A DNA stretch of 38,991 nucleotides from an uncultured Oscillospiraceae bacterium (lineage in GTDB: Bacteria; Bacillota; Clostridia; Oscillospirales; Oscillospiraceae): positions 1 to 38,991 of the forward strand of contig CATLFX010000023.1 in assembly GCA_949935795.1 (NCBI GenBank), in the 5' to 3' direction. Shown here one piece after another: positions 1 to 6,911 of the stretch. How positions within the stretch are numbered: position 1 is the first letter of the stretch; each line of letters starts with the position of its first letter. Under the pieces are notes generated by a model. The model was not told the origin of the DNA. It did no database searches and was given only the letters and a program-made list of their open reading frames with translations. The position numbers and the translations under genes are program-made.

Positions 1-22
1 CCCTTACCATGGGCAGAAAAAG

Positions 23-51
23 CCCCCGTGCCCAAAAACCGGGCACGGGGG
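23..51 (-). terminator. Rho-independent terminator of the TetR gene
   Basis: An 11-bp perfect GC-rich stem (23-33 with 41-51) with a 7-nt loop. On the minus strand it is followed at once by a T-rich tract (complement of the A-run at 16-21). It lies about 85 bases past the stop codon of the minus-strand TetR gene. Confidence 0.75.
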
Positions 52-71
52 AAACACTGTCTGAAATTCAG

Positions 72-120
72 ACACGGGACGGGCCCGTGCCTAAAAACTG
101 GGCACAGGCCCGTCCCGTGT
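72..120. repeat. Long hairpin related to the adjacent terminator
   Basis: A 20-bp inverted repeat (72-91 with 101-120) whose only imperfect pair, 86/106, is a G-U wobble on the minus strand. Its tip shares the core CCGTGCC..AAAAAC..GGGCAC with the hairpin at 23-51, so the two are related copies. There is no T-tract, so it is probably an mRNA 3'-end structure or a small palindromic repeat. Confidence 0.55.
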
Positions 121-133
121 TGGGAACAGGTTC

Positions 134-676
134 TCAATGGACCAGCTGCTCTACGCCCCGCTTTTGCAGGGCGCACACACGGCGGAAATAGTCCGCAATG
201 TCGTCCTTCATTCCGCCGTTGAGCCAGTCGATCACCGAGCCGAAGCAGGCGCACTTGTGGAGCCGGATCAGGGCGTCCAAGTCCTGGGAATCTATGGACT
301 TCCCCGCGAACTCTGCCCGCAAATAGGTGGACACAATGTACTGGCAGGCTTCCATGAGATACCGCTCAAACACGTCCCGGCTCAGGGAGTTGTAGATGTG
401 GTAGACGGCCCGCTTGTTCTCCATCACCAGCTCGATGACGGCGTCGGCGCACTCCTCCACAGACGAGACGGTGGGGTGCTTCTGGATCAGGCTCTGCACC
501 TGCTCCCCGATGATCTCCTCCACCAGGGCGGGCAGGTCCTCAAAATGGTAGTAGAAGGAGTTGCGGTTGATGCCGCAGTCCTCCACGATGTCCTTTACGG
601 TGATCTGGTTCAGGGGCCGCTGGTTCAGCAGCTTCCAAAAGCTCTCCTTGATGGCCCTGCGGGTGAAATTCGCCAT
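134..676 (-). CDS. TetR/AcrR-family regulator (DhaS-like C-terminal domain)
   Basis: A 180-residue one-component transcriptional regulator. Residues 1-60 form the TetR helix-turn-helix, with the recognition region ending in NSFYYHFEDL, typical of the DhaS-like TetR subgroup. Residues 70-180 are a helical ligand/dimer domain of the TetR_C_8 type. The ATG at 674-676 is preceded by GGAGG on the minus strand. It is transcribed away from feoA, sharing a 243-base intergenic region, so it may regulate feoAB or itself, but that is inferred only from position. The inducer cannot be told from sequence. A second regulator of the same subgroup lies at 27200-27760. Confidence 0.85.
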   Translation of the reverse strand: MANFTRRAIKESFWKLLNQRPLNQITVKDIVEDCGINRNSFYYHFEDLPALVEEIIGEQVQSLIQKHPTVSSVEECADAVIELVMENKRAVYHIYNSLSRDVFERYLMEACQYIVSTYLRAEFAGKSIDSQDLDALIRLHKCACFGSVIDWLNGGMKDDIADYFRRVCALQKRGVEQLVH

Positions 677-706
677 GACACACCTCCGGCAAACGATACT
701 GCCTTT

Positions 707-735
707 AGGCTACAATCTGGAGCGGAAAATGTCAA
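707..735 (-). promoter_or_regulatory. Candidate promoter of the TetR gene
   Basis: On the minus strand TTGACA (735-730), a 17-base spacer and a weak -10, TAGCCT (712-707), lie about 30 bases upstream of the start codon. The -35 is perfect and the -10 poor, so a bound activator or weak basal expression is possible. Confidence 0.4.
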
Positions 736-792
736 GGGGAGATTTGCCCAAAAGGGCCTGGCCGCACCGCCGAAAAAAGTACCGTCAGCCTC

Positions 793-821
793 TTGACAAA
801 CCAAGTTAGCAATGCTAAATT
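793..821 (+). promoter_or_regulatory. feoAB promoter with overlapping dyad operator
   Basis: TTGACA (793-798), a 17-base spacer and TAAATT (816-821). A perfect dyad, TTAGC-AAT-GCTAA (806-818), covers the end of the spacer and the -10, where bound protein would block RNA polymerase. The half-site resembles TTAG/CTAA-type DtxR-family iron operators, but the divergent TetR protein is an equally plausible ligand. Confidence 0.6.
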
Positions 822-919
822 CAGTTCGTCCCAAGCGAGCGGGGCTCGTACATGCGGCCGGCGTTTTCCGTCCCGGCGGCGTTTGGGCGTGTACACAATT
901 CCTCAAAGGAGGCTGTCAT

Positions 920-1153
920 ATGCTGTTAAAGGACATACCCGCCGGGCAGTCCTGCGTGGTGGAGCGCATTGACCTGCCCTTCCAGATGGAGCGCCGCCTC
1001 CAGACCCTGGGCATGACCCGGCAGACCGAGCTGGCCGTGGTCAACCGCAAGGGCAGGGGCATCCTCATCGTCAAGCTCCGGGGGACCCGGTTCGCCCTGG
1101 GATATCAGATCACCAGGCATATCACCGTACGGGCGGCGGGGGGTGCGGCATGA
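920..1153 (+). CDS. feoA: Ferrous iron transport protein A (FeoA)
   Basis: A 77-residue cytosolic SH3-like protein, the usual FeoA size. It shows the family pattern of a beta-barrel with ERRLQTLGMT near residue 24, followed by a strand with a glycine-turn and LGYQITRHI near the end. FeoA binds FeoB and is thought to modulate its GTPase or assembly. The start is ATG 920 because AAAGGAGG at 905-912 sits at ideal distance; the open frame extends upstream to 812 without a ribosome site. It overlaps feoB by 4 bases (ATGA), indicating translational coupling. Confidence 0.95.
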   Translation: MLLKDIPAGQSCVVERIDLPFQMERRLQTLGMTRQTELAVVNRKGRGILIVKLRGTRFALGYQITRHITVRAAGGAA

Positions 1154-3198
1154 ATCAGAAAGAGGATCTGACCATCGGCTTCATCGGCAACCCCAACTGC
1201 GGCAAGACCACCCTGTTCAACGCCTACACCGGCGCCAACCTGAAGGTGGCCAACTGGCCCGGCGTCACCGTGGAAAAGGTGGAGGGGGCCATCCGGGACC
1301 ACAATCTGAACATACGGCTGGTGGACCTGCCCGGCACCTACAGCCTCACCTCCTACACCATGGAGGAAACCGTGTCCCGGCAGTTCATTTTGAGCGACGA
1401 GGTGGACGTGATCATCAACGTGGTGGACGCCTCCACCCTGGAGCGCAACCTGTACCTCACCCTCCAGCTGCTGGAGCTGGGCAAGCCGGTGGTGGTGGCG
1501 CTGAACATGATGGACATCGTCGCCAAGCGGGGAATGGAGATCGACCTCCACCGCCTGCCCGAGATGCTGGGGGCGCCGGTGATCCCGGTGTCCGCCCGGA
1601 AGCGGTCGGGGCTGGACTCCCTGCTCCACGCCGCCGCCCACCACAAGGACCACACCGGCCCGGACAGCCTGGTCCACCAGCACAAACAGACCGGGGCCCA
1701 CCCCCACGACCACCACCAGGAGTTCGCCATGGTGTACTCCGACGAGATCGAGGATAGGATCGACCAGCTCATCCCCGCCCTGGAGGAGAAGTACCCCGGC
1801 CTGACCAACCCCCGCTGGCACGCCCTCAAGCTGCTGGAGGGGGACCGGGAGGTGACCGGGCAGTACCCCGTGGACCTGCCCGGCCTGTCGGAAAAGGACT
1901 ACGAGTCCCAGATCATCAACGAGAAGTACGCCTTCATCGACGAGATCGTGGAGGAGGTGCTCCTCCACAAGCAGCGCCAGGACCAGCTGACGGAAAAGCT
2001 GGACCGCGCCCTCACCCACCGCGTGTGGGGCATCCCCATCTTTCTGGGCATTATGGCCCTGGTGTTCTTCCTCACCTTCACCGTGGGCGACTGGATCAAG
2101 GGCTATTTCGAGCACACCATCGACGCGCTGTCCCTGCTGGCCCAGCAGGGGATGGACGCCATGGGGGTGGCGGACATCGTCCAGTCCCTGGTCGTCGAGG
2201 GGGTCATCGGCGGCGTGGGCACCATCATCACCTTCCTGCCCAACATCTTCATTCTGTTCCTGGCCCTGGCCTTTCTGGAGGACAGCGGCTACATGGCCCG
2301 GGTTGCCTACGTGATGGAGGGCCTTATGAGCCGCCTAGGCCTGTCGGGCAAGGCCTTCATCCCCATGCTGCTGGGCTTCGGGTGCACCGTCCCGGCGCTG
2401 ATGGCCTCCCGGGCGCTGGAGAACAAGCGGGACCGCTACAAGGTGATGCTGGTCACCCCCTTCATGAGCTGCAACGCCCGGCTGACCATTTACATCCTGT
2501 TCTCCCAGATGTTCTTCGGCAAGTACGCCATGCTGGCCGCCTGGTCCATGTACCTCATCGGCATCCTAGTGGCCATAGCGGTGTCTGCGGTCCTCCACCT
2601 GCTGGACCGGAAAAAGAGCGCCAACTACCTGATTATCGAGCTGCCGGAGTACAAAATGCCCGACGCCCGGACGGTGGCCATCTACGTGTGGGACAAGGTC
2701 AAGGACTACCTGGGCAAGGCGGGGTCCACCATCTTCCTGGCCACCCTGCTGATCTGGCTGCTGCTGAACTTCGGCCCTCAGGGCTACGACCCCACCATGT
2801 CCGGCGGCTTCGGGGCCATCATCGGCAGGTGGCTGGTCCCCCTGTTCGCCCCCATCGGGCTGGGCTTCTGGCAGATCACCGTGGCCCTCATCGCCGGCAT
2901 CTCCGCCAAGGAGGTGGTGGTGTCCAGCTGCGCCGTGCTCTTCGGGGTGGTCAACGCCAACTCCCCGGCGGGGATGGCCCAGTTCTCCCAGGTGCTGGCC
3001 GGCATCGGCTTCGGCCCCCTCAACGCCTTCTGCCTGATGGTGTTCTGCCTGCTCTACGTCCCCTGCGCCGCCGCCCTGGCCACCATCCGCAGGGAGTCGG
3101 GGAGCTGGGGCTGGACCGCCTTCGTGGCCCTGTTCCAGGTGGCCGTGGCCTGGGTGGTCACCCTCCTGGTGTACCGGGTGGGCCTTTTGCTCCTCTAA
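1150..3198 (+). CDS. feoB: Ferrous iron transporter FeoB
   Basis: A 682-residue inner-membrane Fe(II) transporter. The N-terminal GTPase domain shows G1 GNPNCGKT (13-20), G3 DLPG (59-62), G4 NMMD (119-122) and G5 SAR (148-150). A histidine-rich stretch (about 160-189, roughly ten His) is inserted after G5, before the helical linker. The membrane core runs from about 290, with the Gate motifs GFGCTVPA (409-416) and PFMSCNARL (437-445) and the typical C-terminal LLYVPCAAALATIRRESGS. The length is usual for FeoB. It is co-transcribed with feoA. A second, truncated FeoB core of a different subtype lies at 34538-35383. Confidence 0.97.
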   Translation: MNQKEDLTIGFIGNPNCGKTTLFNAYTGANLKVANWPGVTVEKVEGAIRDHNLNIRLVDLPGTYSLTSYTMEETVSRQFILSDEVDVIINVVDASTLERNLYLTLQLLELGKPVVVALNMMDIVAKRGMEIDLHRLPEMLGAPVIPVSARKRSGLDSLLHAAAHHKDHTGPDSLVHQHKQTGAHPHDHHQEFAMVYSDEIEDRIDQLIPALEEKYPGLTNPRWHALKLLEGDREVTGQYPVDLPGLSEKDYESQIINEKYAFIDEIVEEVLLHKQRQDQLTEKLDRALTHRVWGIPIFLGIMALVFFLTFTVGDWIKGYFEHTIDALSLLAQQGMDAMGVADIVQSLVVEGVIGGVGTIITFLPNIFILFLALAFLEDSGYMARVAYVMEGLMSRLGLSGKAFIPMLLGFGCTVPALMASRALENKRDRYKVMLVTPFMSCNARLTIYILFSQMFFGKYAMLAAWSMYLIGILVAIAVSAVLHLLDRKKSANYLIIELPEYKMPDARTVAIYVWDKVKDYLGKAGSTIFLATLLIWLLLNFGPQGYDPTMSGGFGAIIGRWLVPLFAPIGLGFWQITVALIAGISAKEVVVSSCAVLFGVVNANSPAGMAQFSQVLAGIGFGPLNAFCLMVFCLLYVPCAAALATIRRESGSWGWTAFVALFQVAVAWVVTLLVYRVGLLLL

Positions 3199-3203
3199 TC
3201 CAA

Positions 3204-3240
3204 AACAGCGCCCCGGAAAATTTCCGGGACGCTGTTTTTT
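3204..3240. terminator. Bidirectional terminator between feoB and eutH
   Basis: A 14-16 bp inverted repeat around 3220, with T6 on the plus side and a TTTT tract on the minus side. The single imperfect pair is a G-U wobble on the minus strand. It ends feoAB (plus) and the M24-eutH operon (minus), which converge here. Confidence 0.85.
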
Positions 3241-4328
3241 CAAATGGTCCGGCCCTCCGCGCCCGGACGCCCGCCCAGCCACAGAGCCAGCGCCGCCGCG
3301 GCCAAGGCTCCGCTCAGCTTGCCCGCCGCCACCGCCCCCAGCAGCTCCGGCTCCGTGCTCAGCACAAAGCCCATGTGGGCGGCCATCAGGCTGGCCCCGC
3401 TGACCAGAAAGGCCCCAGCCGCCGTCTTGCCCCGGCGGTCCATCTCCCCAAACATGGCCAGGGTGGGCAGGGGGCTTACCAGCCCCACCAGCATCCCGGT
3501 GAGGCTCCGGGGGCTCACCCCCAGCCGCCGCCCCAGCAGGGCGAAGGGCCGCTCCAGCCCCCGGCGCAGCAGCTCCGCCACGGGCAGACTGCCCAGCATC
3601 ACCACCCCGATGGAGGCCACCACCTCCATGGCCTCCCCCAGGGGGGCCATGCCGGGCAGAATCGCCCAGCCGGTGAGCGTTTCCACCGCCCCCAGCACCA
3701 GCCCCAGGGTGACCAGCGCCTTTATGGCCTCCGACAGCAGGCAGAAACCCTTTACCATCCTGTCCGGGGCCAGGCGCAGCCCCAGGAGCAGCGCCAGGGC
3801 CAGGGCAAAGACGGGCAGGTTCTGGCGGAGGCAGGCGGGCAGGGTCAGCCCGCACAGCAGGCCCCCCGCCACCAGCCCCACCGGCATGGCGGCCAGCCCC
3901 AGCATGATCCCCCGGGCCAGCAGGGGGCGGTCCTCCGGGGCAACCATCCCCATGCCCACGGGGATGGTGAACACCAGGGTGACGCCGAAAATGGCCGACA
4001 CCACCAGCCCGGCGTAGCTGCCCACCACAGGGTCCTCCGCCAGCTCCTTCGCCAACTGATAGCCCCCCATGTCGATGGCCAGCACACTGCCGAACATGGC
4101 CGGGTCCACCCCCATGAGCCGGTACAGGGGCACAATCACCCGGCCCAGCCAGTCCGCCAGCACCGGGACCAGGCAGATCATCCCCGCCATGGACAGGGCC
4201 ATGGGGCCCAGCAGCATGAACCCCTTCTCAAACTGCTCCCCCAGCCCCAGCCGGTTGCCCAGGACCCGGTCCGCGCCCCCCAGCGCCGCCCCGGCGGCCA
4301 TCACCGCCATCAATACCCCGTTCATCAC
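3240..4328 (-). CDS. eutH: Ethanolamine permease-like protein EutH
   Basis: A 362-residue polytopic membrane protein with about ten hydrophobic segments. It matches EutH in sequence character (GADRVLGNRLGLGEQFEKGF near residue 18, a SMAGM segment, FGSVLAIDMGGYQLAKELA near 80, then PVGMGMV), slightly shorter than the usual 370-410. EutH facilitates ethanolamine entry at low external concentration. No other eut gene or microcompartment gene is nearby. Instead it overlaps by 4 bases the stop of an M24 peptidase gene upstream, an unusual partner. Substrate identity is therefore less certain than family identity. Confidence 0.85.
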   Translation of the reverse strand: MMNGVLMAVMAAGAALGGADRVLGNRLGLGEQFEKGFMLLGPMALSMAGMICLVPVLADWLGRVIVPLYRLMGVDPAMFGSVLAIDMGGYQLAKELAEDPVVGSYAGLVVSAIFGVTLVFTIPVGMGMVAPEDRPLLARGIMLGLAAMPVGLVAGGLLCGLTLPACLRQNLPVFALALALLLGLRLAPDRMVKGFCLLSEAIKALVTLGLVLGAVETLTGWAILPGMAPLGEAMEVVASIGVVMLGSLPVAELLRRGLERPFALLGRRLGVSPRSLTGMLVGLVSPLPTLAMFGEMDRRGKTAAGAFLVSGASLMAAHMGFVLSTEPELLGAVAAGKLSGALAAAALALWLGGRPGAEGRTI

Positions 4329-5587
4329 GAAAAGGCCACGAAGCTTTGGCGCATGGTGTCCTCAATGGCCTCGATGGTCCGGGGGGTGGCGGCGGACAGG
4401 TTCTCGCACCCCGTCTCAGTGACCAGGCAGTTGTCCTCCAGCCGGAAGCCAATGCCCCACTCCTCGTGGTAGATGCCCACGTCCACGCAGAACACCATGC
4501 CGGGGGCCACCACTTCCGGCGCCTCCACCACGTCGTGGACGTCGAAGCCCACGTGGTGGGCCCCGCCGTGCCACATGTATCTGCCGATGTTTTTCACGTC
4601 GTCCAGCACTCCGGCATCCTTCAAGAGCTGGGCATTGTACCGGCGGATCTCCCCGTCCACCGACCCCATGGGCATACCGGGCCTGATGGTCTCAAACATG
4701 TGGTTGGAGGTGGCCAGGGCGCACTGGTACAGCAGGCGCTGGCGCTCATTGTATTTCCCGTTGCAGGGCCAGCCCCGGGACACGTCGGTCATCAGATTGT
4801 CGTACCACGCCCCCACGTCGTTGAGCACCATGTCCCCGTCCAGGGCCTGGCCCGTGTAGGAATTGTAGTGGATGCAGAAATTGTTCCGCCCCGCCGAGAT
4901 GATGGAGGGAAAACCGGGGCCCTGGGGGCCGTACTGGCCCAGGGCGTAGTCGAACACCGCCTTGTACTGGTATTCGTACATGCCCGGTTTGGACGCCTTC
5001 ATCATGGCGGTGATGCCCGCGCAGGTGATCTCCTCCGCACGGCGCATGGCCTCCAGCTCGCAGGGCTGCTTGATGGTGCGCAGGCGGCGGATGAGGGCGT
5101 TGGCGTTCTCAATTTTCAAAAAGGGGTAGTCCGACGCCGCCCGCTTCAGCAGGCGGTGGGCGGGCTCGTCCCGGTCGGCGGGCGAGGCCCGGTAGAGGTC
5201 CAGGTACAGGTGCTCATAATTGCCCGACGCGGCCAATTTGTGGAGCTCCCCCTCAAAATCCGCCCCAAAGCCGATGTCCGTCACCCCGGACCGCTCCGCC
5301 GCCTCGTCCGGCTTGATCCGCCGCCCCGTCCAGCGCTCCGCCATGGGGTCCGGCGGCAGGAGGTACGCCTTCTCCGCCACCCTGCCCTGGCCGTCCTTCC
5401 GGGCCAGCAGGGCCAGCTCCTTCCCGTCCAGCCCGGTGAGATACAAAAAGTCCCGGTTGGTGTAGAACGGGTAAAACTCGTCGTTGGTCTTGCGGACCTC
5501 CACGCCGGAAAACAGAACCAGCAGGGAGTTCTCCTTCATCCCGGCGTACAGCCGCTCCCGGTTCCCCTGAAAAAATTCTTTTGTCAT
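4325..5587 (-). CDS. M24 family metallopeptidase, aminopeptidase P type (Xaa-Pro)
   Basis: A 420-residue cytosolic enzyme expected to remove N-terminal residues preceding proline. Residues 1-130 are an AMP_N domain and about 175-415 the pita-bread catalytic domain. Visible metal ligands are D257 (NDVGA), D268 (TDVSR), H344 (in HGGAHHVGFDVHD) and E384 (GFRLED). The fifth ligand, normally Glu in a (T/V)EPGIY motif, is Asp369 (CVDVGIY), and the usual Pro is Val. The start is ATG 5585-5587, with GAGGGG six bases upstream; the open frame extends to 5707 without a ribosome site. The downstream eutH overlaps by 4 bases. Confidence 0.88.
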   Translation of the reverse strand: MTKEFFQGNRERLYAGMKENSLLVLFSGVEVRKTNDEFYPFYTNRDFLYLTGLDGKELALLARKDGQGRVAEKAYLLPPDPMAERWTGRRIKPDEAAERSGVTDIGFGADFEGELHKLAASGNYEHLYLDLYRASPADRDEPAHRLLKRAASDYPFLKIENANALIRRLRTIKQPCELEAMRRAEEITCAGITAMMKASKPGMYEYQYKAVFDYALGQYGPQGPGFPSIISAGRNNFCIHYNSYTGQALDGDMVLNDVGAWYDNLMTDVSRGWPCNGKYNERQRLLYQCALATSNHMFETIRPGMPMGSVDGEIRRYNAQLLKDAGVLDDVKNIGRYMWHGGAHHVGFDVHDVVEAPEVVAPGMVFCVDVGIYHEEWGIGFRLEDNCLVTETGCENLSAATPRTIEAIEDTMRQSFVAFS

Positions 5588-5653
5588 GCTATCCCCTCTT
5601 CCGCCGGACGATCCGGCCTTGATGTGTTCCCGGCCCCCGGAGGGCCAAGGCTG

Positions 5654-5659
5654 ATTATA
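5654..5659 (-). promoter_or_regulatory. Candidate -10 element of the M24-eutH operon
   Basis: A perfect TATAAT on the minus strand, 67 bases upstream of the M24 start codon. No convincing -35 is visible at 16-18 bases (TCCCAA at 17), so the call is tentative. Confidence 0.35.
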
Positions 5660-5705
5660 CCCCCTGCCGCCCCGTTTGGGAAGGGTGAAATTGCCCCTTT
5701 CCCAC

Positions 5706-5742
5706 AAAAAAAGCGGCGGCGCTCACGCGCCGCCGCCCTTTT
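5706..5742. terminator. Terminator after the small membrane protein gene
   Basis: A perfect 10-bp stem of GCGGCGGCGC type (5713-5722 with 5727-5736) and a 4-base loop. An A7 run lies on the left (a T-run on the minus strand) and T6 on the right. It immediately follows the minus-strand stop codon at 5744. Confidence 0.85.
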
Positions 5743-5743
5743 T

Positions 5744-6145
5744 TCACCATGGGGCCTCGCTCCGCTGCTTCCGCGCCGCCTGGACCATCAGGCCGATCAG
5801 TTCGTCCCTGCCGTCCCACCGCTGGCCCTCCTCGGACATCGGATAGTATATCAGCGCCCTTACCTGGTTCTTCTTCGAATCATACTCAAGGTACGCGAGA
5901 TGCCCTGGCGTCTCGCCCGCTATCACGCCTACCGATCTCGAGTCCGGCAGCCAGCAGCCATCTTCCCCGAAAAAGGCCCGGATGCCCTCGAGCAGGGTCA
6001 CCCCGTCCGCGATTTCAAACGCCAGAGCCTCTTTATACGCCTCCGCCGCCCGCTTTTCCTCCAGGCGCTCGCTGATCGGTATGTATATCCAGCCCGCGAT
6101 TACGATCATGAAAAATCCTAGGATAATCCAATCCCCTAAGAGCAC
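5744..6145 (-). CDS. Small membrane-anchored protein of unknown function
   Basis: A 133-residue protein with one N-terminal membrane segment (about 5-24), then a charged linker (ERLEEKRAAEAYKEAL) and a mixed alpha/beta soluble part with AYLEYDSKKNQVRALIYYPM. No family was recognised. The start is GTG at 6143-6145 because GGGAGG lies at a good distance upstream; the first internal ATG would remove half of the membrane helix. It may be transcribed from the minus-strand promoter at 6477-6505 by read-through of the hairpin at 6232-6267, or from a closer unseen promoter. Confidence 0.65.
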   Translation of the reverse strand: MLLGDWIILGFFMIVIAGWIYIPISERLEEKRAAEAYKEALAFEIADGVTLLEGIRAFFGEDGCWLPDSRSVGVIAGETPGHLAYLEYDSKKNQVRALIYYPMSEEGQRWDGRDELIGLMVQAARKQRSEAPW

Positions 6146-6188
6146 CTCGACCTCCCTTCCCGTCCGGTGATCCCTTCCGCCACAGCCT

Positions 6189-6214
6189 CCCCCGGGGGCT
6201 TCCGCCCCCGGGGG
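6189..6214. repeat. Very GC-rich perfect hairpin
   Basis: An 11-bp perfect stem (6189-6199 with 6204-6214) made only of G and C, with a TTCC loop. It sits in the presumed leader of the small membrane protein gene, about 45 bases before its start codon. There is no T-tract, so it is not a terminator. Confidence 0.6.
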
Positions 6215-6231
6215 CCGTCAGACCGGGGGAA

Positions 6232-6267
6232 GCAAAAACGCTGTGCAGGTTTGACCCCACACAGCGT
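6232..6267 (-). terminator. Terminator of the minus-strand leader or small RNA
   Basis: On the minus strand an 8-bp stem (ACGCTGTG with CACAGCGT), probably extended by GGGT/ACC inside the loop, is followed by TTTTTGCTT. It would end the transcript started at 6477-6505 after about 240 bases, before the gene at 5744-6145. Confidence 0.7.
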
Positions 6268-6340
6268 GAAAGAGCAAACGCCTCTCATGCATTCCCGCCC
6301 CGCTAAAAAGGACCGCGGCAAGCAAAGGGCAAAATCCCCC

Positions 6341-6369
6341 TTGCACAGGAGGACTGCTTGTCGTATAAT
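6341..6369 (+). promoter_or_regulatory. Promoter of the plus-strand small RNA
   Basis: TTGCAC (6341-6346), a 17-base spacer and perfect TATAAT (6364-6369). It faces the minus-strand promoter at 6477-6505, with 107 bases between the two -10 elements. Confidence 0.65.
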
Positions 6370-6375
6370 AGGAGA

Positions 6376-6464
6376 GCGGTGCGGCCGGATGGCCGCTGTG
6401 TAGGTGCCTGTACACCTGCGCAGGCTCTCGGGTGCTCGCTACACCCGGGAGCTGCCGCATTTTT
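6376..6464 (+). ncRNA. Compact structured small RNA (about 89 nt)
   Basis: Promoter and terminator bracket a short RNA made almost entirely of hairpins. Stem 1 is GCGGCC/GGCCGC (6381-6396) with a GGAT loop. Stem 2 is AGGTG/CACCT (6402-6417). Stem 3 is a long terminator stem (6417-6459) with core CGGGTG/CACCCG, leading directly into T5 (6460-6464). There is no ribosome site and no credible reading frame. It is antisense to the 5' end of the minus-strand transcript that starts just beyond its 3' end. No Rfam class was recognised by eye. Confidence 0.6.
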
Positions 6465-6476
6465 GTTTCCATGTCG

Positions 6477-6505
6477 ATTATACCAGAATCGAAACGATAT
6501 TGCAA
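6477..6505 (-). promoter_or_regulatory. Extended -10 promoter of the minus-strand leader or small RNA
   Basis: On the minus strand TTGCAA (6505-6500), a 17-base spacer ending in TGG and perfect TATAAT (6482-6477). The same TTGCAA..TGG-TATAAT arrangement is used at 22882-22910. Confidence 0.7.
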
Positions 6506-6662
6506 GAGGGAATGCAGGGCCGCATCGTACCAGCCCTGATGGATAACCCTCCTATTCATTGAACCGTGATCCTATCAGGGATTATAGCCCGAATACGGGT
6601 TATTGTCAATAGACGGGGTATCCTATACGATGAGGACAGCTGAATGAAAAGGCGGTGCGGCT

Positions 6663-6884
6663 GTGATCGTATATGACAGGCTGTGGGTTACAATGAAGCG
6701 CAGAGGCATCTCCCAGTACCGTCTGCTCAAAAAATACAAATTCAGCGCGGGCCAGCTGGACCGCCTGCGGAAAAATGAAAATATCAGCACCTACACCCTC
6801 AACCAGCTTTGTAAAATCCTCCGCTGTCCCGTGGAGGACATTATGGAGTATATTGAAGAAGAACCCCCGCCCCCTCCGGCGTGA
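6663..6884 (+). CDS. Small XRE/Cro-type regulator
   Basis: A 73-residue protein that is essentially one helix-turn-helix domain (residues 3-65). It has GISQYRLLKKY, SAGQLDRLRKNENISTYTL and LCKILRCPVEDIMEY, the layout of the short Cro/CI-like proteins of Firmicutes. It starts at GTG 6663 with AAGGCGG upstream. A possible promoter is TTGTCA (6603-6608), 17 bases, TACGAT (6626-6631). The tail EEEPPPPPA is encoded by the left arm of the terminator hairpin and the stop codon lies in the hairpin loop. Its target is unknown; the small RNAs just upstream and its own promoter are the nearest candidates. Confidence 0.8.
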   Translation: MIVYDRLWVTMKRRGISQYRLLKKYKFSAGQLDRLRKNENISTYTLNQLCKILRCPVEDIMEYIEEEPPPPPA

Positions 6885-6905
6885 CGCCGGACAGGGCGGG
6901 GGTTT
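6862..6905. terminator. Terminator shared by XRE gene (+) and importer operon (-)
   Basis: A strong hairpin: AACCCCCGCCC pairs with GGGCGGGGGTT, with an inner CCGGCG/CGCCGG stem, followed by T3 on the plus side and a T-rich stretch on the minus side. It overlaps the last codons of the XRE gene and lies just beyond the last gene of the minus-strand operon. Confidence 0.75.
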
Positions 6906-6911
6906 GATTCG

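Larger units (their letters stand above)
6232..6470 (-). ncRNA. Candidate leader or small RNA, antisense to the RNA at 6376-6464
   Basis: The transcript is predicted from the strong minus promoter (TTGCAA, 17, TGG-TATAAT) to the terminator at 6232-6267. Its first ~95 bases are fully complementary to the plus-strand RNA and fold into the same three hairpins. An ATG-initiated frame of 84 codons starts almost at the predicted 5' end, but it has no ribosome site and runs through the terminator, so it is not called. It could be an attenuated leader of the downstream membrane-protein gene. No known riboswitch consensus was recognised. Confidence 0.45.

Noticed and set aside
3240-4328. Part of an ethanolamine-utilisation operon
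   Set aside because: No eutABC, cobalamin or microcompartment gene lies in the surrounding DNA.
2025-4472. Long plus-strand open frame across feoB, eutH and M24 genes
   Set aside because: It is a shadow frame of GC-rich genes with Pro/His/Arg/Gly-rich low-complexity translation; well-supported genes occupy the same bases.
6232-6470. Known riboswitch, SRP RNA or 6S RNA in the leader
   Set aside because: I looked for c-di-GMP, preQ1, SAM, ZTP and fluoride cores and the SRP GGAA-loop motif and saw none; a covariance search would be needed to exclude others.
6218-6472. 84-codon frame beginning near the predicted 5' end of the minus RNA
   Set aside because: It has no ribosome site, runs through the terminator hairpin and has no recognisable domain; the structured-RNA reading explains the bases better.
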